From NCBI GenBank assembly GCA_938005655.1, contig CALLNA010000132.1, positions 1 through 5,544 on the forward strand: DNA of 5,544 bases, given 5' to 3'. The stretch is from an uncultured Novosphingobium sp. GTDB lineage: Bacteria > Pseudomonadota > Alphaproteobacteria > Sphingomonadales > Sphingomonadaceae. Shown here in pieces: positions 1 to 4,535 of this stretch. The notes under the pieces are model-generated. The model was not told the DNA's origin. It made no database searches and saw nothing but the letters and a program-made list of their open reading frames with translations. Numbering within the stretch: the first letter of the stretch is position 1; every line of letters begins with the position of its first letter. A program made the translations under genes and the position numbers.

Positions 1-611
1 AACAGGTAGCGGCCCATGACCCGCACGAACCAGGCCGGATGGAGCGCGAAGTCGAGCGCCAGGGTCGGGTTGGGGCGGATCGGGTTGGCCATGCCGTTGC
101 GCTTGTTGAACTCGCGGTTGGGCCAGACGGGCGTGTCGACGGTGAGGATCAGCGCCTCAGCGCCGAGGCCCGCCGCGCGATCGACCATCTGCCAGGAGAG
201 GTCGCGCCGCTCCCACAGGTACATCTGCATCCAGAAGCCGGTCGCCCGCGTGATCTCGGCGATCCGGTCCATCGAAGTGGTGGAGCTGGTGGCGAGGGTG
301 AAGGGAATGCCCGCCTCCGCCGCCGCCGCCGCGATGCAGCTTTCCCCGCCATGACACAGCAGGTCCGCGGTGCCGGTCGGCCCGACGATCAGCGGCATCG
401 GCAGCTTGCGACCGAACAGCTCGACCGCCGCGCTGCGCGCGGTCACGTCGCGCAGGGTGCGCGGCATCATGCGGATCGCGTCGAGCGCCGTTTGGTTGAG
501 GCTAGCGAGATATTCGTTCTCGCTCCCCCGCTCGATGAATTCGAAGATCGCGCGCGGCAGGCGTCGCTTGGCAGCGAGCCGCAGGTCCTCGATGTTCCAG
601 GCGGGCTTCAT
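1..611 (-). CDS. FMN-dependent alpha-hydroxyacid dehydrogenase/oxidase (N-terminal part)
   Basis: The gene starts at ATG 611-609 and stays open to the left edge, giving 203 visible residues of a family usually about 350-390 long. These enzymes oxidise L-2-hydroxy acids (lactate, glycolate, mandelate) to 2-oxo acids using FMN in a TIM barrel. The fragment matches the family in order: N-terminal FEFIERGSENE (23-33), MPLIVGPTG (72-80), GIPFTLATSS (101-110), WMQMY (127-131, the FMN-contacting Gln and Tyr), LILTVDTP (154-161) and NREFNKRNGM (165-174). The catalytic His and substrate Arg lie in the missing half. Phe25 occupies the position that is normally a substrate-binding Tyr. The start overlaps the stop of the aldolase gene (ATGA). 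A GAGG lies 4 bases upstream of the ATG and a GGAGGA 12 bases upstream. It is the fourth gene of the operon. The exact substrate is unknown; the sequence looks closer to mandelate/lactate dehydrogenases than to IMP dehydrogenase-like relatives. Confidence 0.93.
   Translation of the reverse strand, partial: MKPAWNIEDLRLAAKRRLPRAIFEFIERGSENEYLASLNQTALDAIRMMPRTLRDVTARSAAVELFGRKLPMPLIVGPTGTADLLCHGGESCIAAAAAEAGIPFTLATSSTTSMDRIAEITRATGFWMQMYLWERRDLSWQMVDRAAGLGAEALILTVDTPVWPNREFNKRNGMANPIRPNPTLALDFALHPAWFVRVMGRYL
318..332. repeat. Short CGC trinucleotide run inside the hydroxyacid dehydrogenase gene
   Basis: Five CGC units in a row encode five consecutive alanines (94-98) on the minus strand, in a helix of the FMN barrel. 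It is in frame and consistent with high-GC codon bias. A change in unit number would alter the helix length but not the frame. Confidence 0.6.
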
Positions 612-1333
612 CGGGCCTCGCCGTCCTCCCAGGTGCCGTCGACCTGCTCGATGCCGAGCGCCTCCAGGGTGTTGCGGATGCCGAGGATGTCGAGCGGCAG
701 CTCGCCCGCGGCGATGCGGGCACGGATCCTGACCTCGTTGGCGGCGCGCGCCTCGGCGGCGTCGACCGTCTGCGCCAGGAGGGCGCGCGGGATCACGACC
801 ACGCCGTCGGCATCGGCGGCAACGATGTCGCCCGGCTCCACCAGGACGTTGTCGGCCACGATCGGCACGTTGACCGCGGCCGGGCCGCGCTTCTCGGGCT
901 GCTCGACCGAGATGTGTGTCGCCCAGACCGGGAAGCCGAGCGCACGGATCGCGTCGGTATCGCGGCAGGCGCCGTGGACCACCGCACCGGCCACGCCCTT
1001 CTGCTTGGCGAAGCCGCAGGCGACATCGCCCCACAGCGCGCCCTGGTGCCCGCCGCCGTTGGTGAAGACCAGCACGTCACCGGCCTGGGCGGTGTGGAGC
1101 GCGGCGTGGATCGCGAGGTTGTCGCCGGGAAAGTTCCAGGCGGTGATCGCCGGCCCGCAGAGCCGCTGGCCCGGCGCGATCGGGCGCATGTTCGGGCTCA
1201 TCAGGCACATCCGCCCGGTGACGAGGCCCAGCCCGCCGTGGAGGTCGGCCACGCCGAACTGCGCCGCGCGCGCCAGCAGGGCCGGATCGGGGCGGGGAAT
1301 CTGGTTGTAGATGACGGACTTGACGGGTCTCAT
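608..1333 (-). CDS. RraA-fold aldolase, LigK/HMG-CHA aldolase-like
   Basis: This is a 241-residue protein of the RraA/MenG-like superfamily. It most resembles 4-hydroxy-4-methyl-2-oxoglutarate / 4-carboxy-4-hydroxy-2-oxoadipate aldolases (LigK, GalC), Mg-dependent enzymes that release pyruvate and often decarboxylate oxaloacetate. Visible features are GDNLAIHAAL (70-79), AGDVLVF (84-90), WGD (101-103), the metal and enolate site Arg-Asp at R124-D125 inside GACRDTDAIRALGFPVW, VEPGDIVAADADGVVVIP (165-182), and a C-terminal AAGELPLDILGIR (208-220) like that of LigK-type aldolases. The R-D pair and that tail favour an enzyme over the RNase E inhibitor RraA, which lacks catalytic residues. ATG 1333-1331 overlaps the preceding dehydrogenase stop (ATGA) and has GAGG at 1344-1341, 7 bases upstream. 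The stop overlaps the next gene in the same way. Substrate specificity cannot be read; ring-cleavage genes such as ligJ or galB are not in the window. Confidence 0.9.
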   Translation of the reverse strand: MRPVKSVIYNQIPRPDPALLARAAQFGVADLHGGLGLVTGRMCLMSPNMRPIAPGQRLCGPAITAWNFPGDNLAIHAALHTAQAGDVLVFTNGGGHQGALWGDVACGFAKQKGVAGAVVHGACRDTDAIRALGFPVWATHISVEQPEKRGPAAVNVPIVADNVLVEPGDIVAADADGVVVIPRALLAQTVDAAEARAANEVRIRARIAAGELPLDILGIRNTLEALGIEQVDGTWEDGEAR

Positions 1334-2283
1334 GGCAGAACCTCGGGATTCAGGAGCGTGGCGGGCCGCTCTCCGGCGAGCACCGTATCGATGACCTCGG
1401 CGCAGGCAAGCGCCATGCCCTTCATGCTGGCCTCGGTCACGCCGGCGACATGGGGGCTCAGCACCGCGTTGGGCAGGGCGAACAACGGATGGTCGGCGGG
1501 CGGCGGCTCATGCTCGAAGACGTCGATGCCAGCGCCGCCGATGCGCTCCGCCCGCAGCGCCTCGGCCAGGGCGGGCTCGTCGATGATCCCGCCGCGCGAG
1601 GTGTTCACGATCACTGCGCCGGAATGCATCAGGCCCAGCTCGCGCGCGCCGATCAGATTGCGGGTGCTCTCGGTCAGCGGCACGTGGATCGAGATCGCGT
1701 CGGCCCAGCCGAGCAGCTCTTCAAGCTTCATCGGCGTCGCCCCGGCGGCGCGGATGTCCTCGTCCGAAAGCATCGGGTCGTAGGCGGCGATCTCGGCCCC
1801 GAAGCCCGCGCCGCAGATTCGTGCCGTGCAGCGGGCGATGCGGCCGAAGCCGATCAGGCCGACCTTCGCGCCGGTCAGGTCGGAGAGGCGGGTCTTCCAA
1901 CGCTCGTCCCAGCGGTCCTCGCGCACCACGGCGTCCATCTCGCGCACCCGGCGCAGGACGGCGAGCATCAGCGTCACCGCGCCCTCGGCCACGGCGGTCG
2001 AATTGTTGCCGCCCGGCGTATTGGCGACCATCACGCCCCGGCCGGTCGCGAAGGGAATCGGGATGTTGTCCACACCCGCGCCGTGCTTCACGATCGCCTT
2101 GAGCCTGGGCATCCGCGCGATCAGCGCCTCGGGCAACTCGGTCGTGCGGATGACGATGAAGGTCGTATCCGGGATGCGCGGATCGGATGCGCCCTGCTGA
2201 GGCGTGATGACATCGTGCGCGGCGGCGATCCGCTCGGCGCCCGCGGGATGGATCGGGTCGAGGATATAGACGGTCTCGGGCAT
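1330..2283 (-). CDS. D-2-hydroxyacid dehydrogenase (NAD-binding, SerA-like family)
   Basis: This is a 317-residue NAD(P)-dependent oxidoreductase of the D-isomer-specific 2-hydroxyacid dehydrogenase family, which reversibly reduces 2-oxo acids to D-2-hydroxy acids. The length is normal. The N-terminal catalytic part carries KHGAGVDNIPI (66-76) and NTPGGNNSTAVAEGAV (88-103). The Rossmann fold has VGLIGFGRIA (141-150), a GxGxxA variant of the dinucleotide loop, with Asp169 (AYDP) suited to the NAD ribose. The catalytic triad is complete: Arg230 in NTSRGG, Glu259 in DVFEHEPPP and His278 in SPHVAG. The gene begins 5 bases after the monooxygenase stop without an obvious Shine-Dalgarno sequence, so it probably depends on translation of the upstream gene. 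It ends in an ATGA overlap with the aldolase. Candidate roles are reduction of the 2-oxo acid made by the aldolase, or oxidation of a D-hydroxyacid intermediate. Assignment as true phosphoglycerate dehydrogenase is unlikely given the length and the operon. Confidence 0.93.
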   Translation of the reverse strand: MPETVYILDPIHPAGAERIAAAHDVITPQQGASDPRIPDTTFIVIRTTELPEALIARMPRLKAIVKHGAGVDNIPIPFATGRGVMVANTPGGNNSTAVAEGAVTLMLAVLRRVREMDAVVREDRWDERWKTRLSDLTGAKVGLIGFGRIARCTARICGAGFGAEIAAYDPMLSDEDIRAAGATPMKLEELLGWADAISIHVPLTESTRNLIGARELGLMHSGAVIVNTSRGGIIDEPALAEALRAERIGGAGIDVFEHEPPPADHPLFALPNAVLSPHVAGVTEASMKGMALACAEVIDTVLAGERPATLLNPEVLP

Positions 2284-2288
2284 CGGGA

Positions 2289-3599
2289 TCAGGCCAGCTC
2301 GGAGTTCTCGCGCAGGGTCTTGCCGGGATATTCGGTCGGATAGACCCCGCGCTTCTGGAGGATCGGCACGACCTGGTCGACGATATCCTCGATCGAGCTC
2401 GGCATGATGTGCGGGGTGACATTGTAGCCGTGGCAGCCGGTCTCGCGCCAGATGGTCTCGAGCTGGTCGGCGACCTGCTCGGGCGAACCGACGATCTGCG
2501 GCATCCCGACCGAGAGGCCCCAGCGGATCGCCACGTCGCGCAGGGTCAGCGGCTTGTCGTCGACGATGTTGGAGAAGGCCTTCATCAGCCCCTGCGAGCC
2601 CTGCGTCTGCATCTCGACCAGCGGCTGGTCGAGGTCCATGCCGCTGAAATCCACGCCCATCGTGCCCGACAGGCGGGCGAGCGCGCCGTCGAAATGCATC
2701 GTCTCGATCAGGCTATCGAGCTTCTTCCGGGCCTCCTCCTCGGTCCCGCCGACGATCGGCTGCACGCCGAAGGTGACGCCTGGCGCCGGGGTGCGGCCGA
2801 GGCTGGCGGCCGTAGCGCGGAAATCGTCCATGAACTTCTTCATGCCGGGCAGGTTCGGCTGAATCGCGAAGACCACGTCTGCGTGCTTCATCGCGAAGAG
2901 CTGGCCTCGGCCCGAGGAGCCCGCCTGGAACAGCACCGGCCGGCCCTGCGGCGAAGGCAGTGCCGGGGCGACGGTGTCGCAGTTGAAGTATTGCCCCTGG
3001 TGCCGGATGCGGGCGACCTTGGCGGGATCGGCGAAGACCCCGCTCGCCTTGTCGGCCAGGATCGCGCCCTCGCCCACGCTGTTCCACAGCGCGTAGCAAA
3101 TCTCCATGTACTCCTCGGCGCGGTCGTAGCGCTCGTCATGGGGCAGCTCGGTCAGGCCGTAGGCGCGGTGCTCGCCGCGCAGGTGGCCGGTGACGATGTT
3201 CCAGCCGACCCGCCCGCCGCTCATGTAGTCGAGCGTCGAGAGCTGGCGGACCACCGAATAGGGATGGTGCGGCCCGGTCGAGACCGTGGCGGCCAGGCCC
3301 AGCCGCTCCGTCGCCCCGGCGACCGCGCCGAGCAGGGTCACGGGGTCCATCGTCGGCCAGCAGACGCCATAGCGGATCGCCTCGTCCATCCGGTCCTGGT
3401 AGCGGTCGAAGACGCCCGGCGTGTCGGCGAAGAACAGCGCGTCGAACAGACCGCGCTCCAGCGTCCGGGCCATGTCGATCCACAGCTTGAGGTCGCCCAT
3501 CGCCGCCAGCCGGTTGTCGCTGGGATGCGACCAGGAATTCACCGTGTGGTTCATCGGCGAGTTGATCTGGAAGGAGATCAGGTGAATGTGCTTGCCCAT
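2289..3599 (-). CDS. NtaA/SnaA/DszA-family FMN-dependent monooxygenase
   Basis: This is a 436-residue luciferase-like flavin monooxygenase of the nitrilotriacetate / pristinamycin / dibenzothiophene-sulfone monooxygenase group. Members use FMNH2 from a separate reductase and O2 to split C-N or C-S bonds or hydroxylate substrates in the cytoplasm. Family blocks are HIHLISFQINSP (4-15), LFDALFFAD (51-59), the block from VSTGPHHPY (106-114) through SGGRVGWNIVTG (127-138), RYDRAEEY (157-164), GQYF (202-205), a probable FMN-phosphate site in PVLFQAGSSGRGQLFA (221-236), GSPEQVADQL (371-380), and a C-terminal RGVYPTEYPGKTLRE (417-431). The start is ATG 3599-3597, because family homology begins there and AGAGGA (3612-3607) sits 7 bases upstream. 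The same frame stays open to 4184, but the extra residues read antisense through the control region and the divergent gene. It is the first gene of the operon. No flavin reductase is in the window. The substrate is unknown. Confidence 0.93.
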   Translation of the reverse strand: MGKHIHLISFQINSPMNHTVNSWSHPSDNRLAAMGDLKLWIDMARTLERGLFDALFFADTPGVFDRYQDRMDEAIRYGVCWPTMDPVTLLGAVAGATERLGLAATVSTGPHHPYSVVRQLSTLDYMSGGRVGWNIVTGHLRGEHRAYGLTELPHDERYDRAEEYMEICYALWNSVGEGAILADKASGVFADPAKVARIRHQGQYFNCDTVAPALPSPQGRPVLFQAGSSGRGQLFAMKHADVVFAIQPNLPGMKKFMDDFRATAASLGRTPAPGVTFGVQPIVGGTEEEARKKLDSLIETMHFDGALARLSGTMGVDFSGMDLDQPLVEMQTQGSQGLMKAFSNIVDDKPLTLRDVAIRWGLSVGMPQIVGSPEQVADQLETIWRETGCHGYNVTPHIMPSSIEDIVDQVVPILQKRGVYPTEYPGKTLRENSELA

Positions 3600-3606
3600 G
3601 GGCCGA

Positions 3607-3612
3607 TCCTCT
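3607..3612 (-). promoter_or_regulatory. Ribosome binding site of the monooxygenase gene
   Basis: On the minus strand this reads AGAGGA, 7 bases before ATG 3599. It fixes the start at 3599 although the frame is open for a further 195 codons upstream. Confidence 0.7.
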
Positions 3613-3634
3613 GATGGCGCGCCGCCGGAGCGGA

Positions 3635-3661
3635 TTGACCCGCCCGACCTATCGCTATACC
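3635..3661 (+). promoter_or_regulatory. Possible sigma-70-type promoter for the GlcG/HbpS gene
   Basis: TTGACC (3635-3640) resembles a -35 element and TATACC (3656-3661) a -10 element. The 15-base spacer is shorter than the usual 16-18, so the match is only suggestive. It would start transcription near 3668, about 55 bases before ATG 3723. The -10 element lies inside the inverted repeat at 3650-3665. Confidence 0.35.
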
Positions 3662-3665
3662 GATA
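3650..3665. repeat. Inverted repeat TATCG-N6-CGATA, candidate operator
   Basis: Two perfect 5-base arms (3650-3654 and 3661-3665) are separated by CTATAC. The repeat lies in the divergent control region over the possible plus-strand -10 element, where a dimeric regulator could bind. The size suits a small helix-turn-helix dimer, but no regulator gene is in the window and 5-base arms can arise by chance. Confidence 0.35.
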
Positions 3666-3676
3666 TCGAAACTGGG

Positions 3677-3690
3677 TTCCGTAACTGGAA
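3677..3690. repeat. Inverted repeat TTCC-N6-GGAA, candidate operator
   Basis: Two perfect 4-base arms (3677-3680 and 3687-3690) flank GTAACT. The centre is 26 bases from that of the 3650-3665 repeat, and both have a 6-base spacer. It covers the position expected for the minus-strand -10 element. The arms are short, so chance occurrence is likely enough to keep confidence low. Confidence 0.25.
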
Positions 3691-3710
3691 TTTTCCCTCC
3701 TCGCTGTCAA
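3682..3710 (-). promoter_or_regulatory. Possible promoter of the four-gene operon
   Basis: On the minus strand a perfect -35 consensus TTGACA lies at 3710-3705. At the ideal 17-base spacing the -10 position (3687-3682) reads CAGTTA, a poor match, as would be expected if an activator is needed. The -35 element sits over the AAGGA ribosome site of the divergent gene. The predicted leader to ATG 3599 would be roughly 75 bases. Confidence 0.35.
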
Positions 3711-3713
3711 GGA
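3709..3713 (+). promoter_or_regulatory. Ribosome binding site of the GlcG/HbpS gene
   Basis: AAGGA lies 9 bases before ATG 3723, a normal position, and supports that start codon. Confidence 0.65.
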
Positions 3714-3722
3714 CCACGATTC

Positions 3723-4151
3723 ATGGCTTCGCTTACCCTCGCCCAGGCGCAGACGATCACCACCGAAACCCTGCGCAAGGGCCGCGAGCTGGGCCTCAAG
3801 CCGCTGACCGTGGTGGTGCTCGATCCGGGCGGCCATGCCCTGGCCCTGCTGCGCGAGGACGGCTCCTCGAACCTGCGCCCGGGCATCGCCGCGGGCAAGG
3901 CCTCGGGCGCGCTGGCGCTGGGTGTCTCCTCGCGCAAGATCGCCGAGATGGCGGCGGACCGGCCGACCTTCGTCGGCTCGCTGTCGGGGATCAGCCAGGG
4001 CGGGATCATCCCCGCAGCGGGTGGGGTGATCGTGGTCGACGAGGCGGGAGCGGTGATCGGCGCGGTCGGCGTGACCGGCGACACCTCGGACAACGACGAG
4101 ACCGCAGCCCTGGCGGGGATCGCCGCGGCGGGGCTGCAAGCCCGATCCTGA
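3723..4151 (+). CDS. GlcG/HbpS family (DUF336) protein
   Basis: This is a 142-residue protein of the GlcG/HbpS-like family, which includes the GlcG protein of glycolate operons and the heme-binding HbpS of Streptomyces. Many members are of unknown biochemical role and sit beside catabolic oxidoreductases. The typical pattern is present: an N-terminal helix (LAQAQTITTETLRKGRELGL, 6-25), a strand VVVLDPGGHALALLRED (30-46), a helix with AAGKASGALALG (56-67), then GGIIPAAGGVIVVDEAG (93-109) and the family-typical IGAVGVTGDTSDNDETAALAG (112-132). There is no signal peptide or membrane segment, so it is predicted to be cytoplasmic. ATG 3723 has AAGGA 9 bases upstream. The gene is divergent from the monooxygenase operon across 123 bases, which suggests shared control. 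Heme binding should not be assumed; an accessory or small-molecule-binding role in the 2-hydroxyacid pathway is inference. Confidence 0.9.
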   Translation: MASLTLAQAQTITTETLRKGRELGLKPLTVVVLDPGGHALALLREDGSSNLRPGIAAGKASGALALGVSSRKIAEMAADRPTFVGSLSGISQGGIIPAAGGVIVVDEAGAVIGAVGVTGDTSDNDETAALAGIAAAGLQARS

Positions 4152-4204
4152 CGCCCCACTAAGGCCGCAATCCCTCTCCACCACGGGCCCCGACCGGCAT
4201 GAAC

Positions 4205-4210
4205 GGGAGG
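4205..4210 (+). promoter_or_regulatory. Ribosome binding site deciding a TTG start
   Basis: GGGAGG ends 5 bases before TTG 4216. No in-frame ATG or GTG exists between the upstream stop (4072-4074) and this point, so this purine-rich stretch is the main support for the TTG start. Confidence 0.5.
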
Positions 4211-4215
4211 GGCGT

Positions 4216-4533
4216 TTGGACTACGATGCGCCGCCAGTCGCCATCGCCGCGCCGGCGGAAGACGCGGGCTCGCGGGTCGAGCTTCCGGTCTTCGTCCCCA
4301 AGACGCCGCGCTGCCCCAAGCACGAGGCCGGCGAGATCGTGGTCTGCGCTGAAGATCCGGAGACGTTCCGGCTGAGGCCCCTGCCCGACAGGTTCGGCAA
4401 GGACGATACGCTCCCCCGCGCGCGCACCCAGCTCAACGAGCGAACCTCGATCGGCGCGGAATTGGAAAGCCAGGGCATGCCCGATGGCAACATCAGCAAC
4501 CGAGTGATGCTTCGGGGCCGGATCAAGTTCTGA
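4216..4533 (+). CDS. Small hypothetical protein, TTG start, sphingomonad-type
   Basis: The predicted protein has 105 residues and no assigned function. It has an Ala/Pro-rich start (5-16), a pair of cysteines in RCPKHEAGEIVVCAEDPE (32-49; C33 and C44), then FRLRPLPDRF (51-60), LPRARTQLNE (67-76) and a C-terminal strand-like NRVMLRGRIKF ending in Phe. From memory, small sphingomonad hypothetical proteins share the layout 'EIVVC..., RLRPLP, LPRA..., RVM...F'; many of those are exported. Here no signal peptide precedes the conserved part, and the frame upstream of TTG (4075-4215) is open but not hydrophobic. It could therefore be a cytoplasmic member, a start-truncated paralogue, or a gene that lost its export signal. 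It lies 64 bases after the GlcG-like gene on the same strand and stops 2 bases from the convergent E2 stop. Antisense frames over this region are also open, but they show no family features. Confidence 0.6.
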   Translation: MDYDAPPVAIAAPAEDAGSRVELPVFVPKTPRCPKHEAGEIVVCAEDPETFRLRPLPDRFGKDDTLPRARTQLNERTSIGAELESQGMPDGNISNRVMLRGRIKF

Positions 4534-4535
4534 CC

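Noticed and set aside
608..1333. RraA, the RNase E activity regulator
   Set aside because: The protein keeps the Arg124-Asp125 metal/enolate site and a LigK-like C-terminus, pointing to an aldolase.
39..3614. Long plus-strand open frames opposite the operon (39-1310, 914-1783, 1450-2343, 2409-3614)
   Set aside because: They are antisense to genes with clear family motifs, have Arg/Ala/Pro/His-rich shadow composition typical of high-GC DNA, and show no recognisable domains.
3600..4184. N-terminal extension of the monooxygenase frame by 195 codons
   Set aside because: It reads antisense through the divergent GlcG-like gene, and family homology begins at ATG 3599 with a good ribosome site.
4199..4201. 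ATG at 4199 as the start of the small protein
   Set aside because: It is in a different frame from 4216-4533, and its product is Arg/Ser-rich with no resemblance to a protein family.
4152..4215. Transcription terminator after the GlcG-like gene
   Set aside because: I found no convincing stem-loop followed by a T run in these 64 bases.
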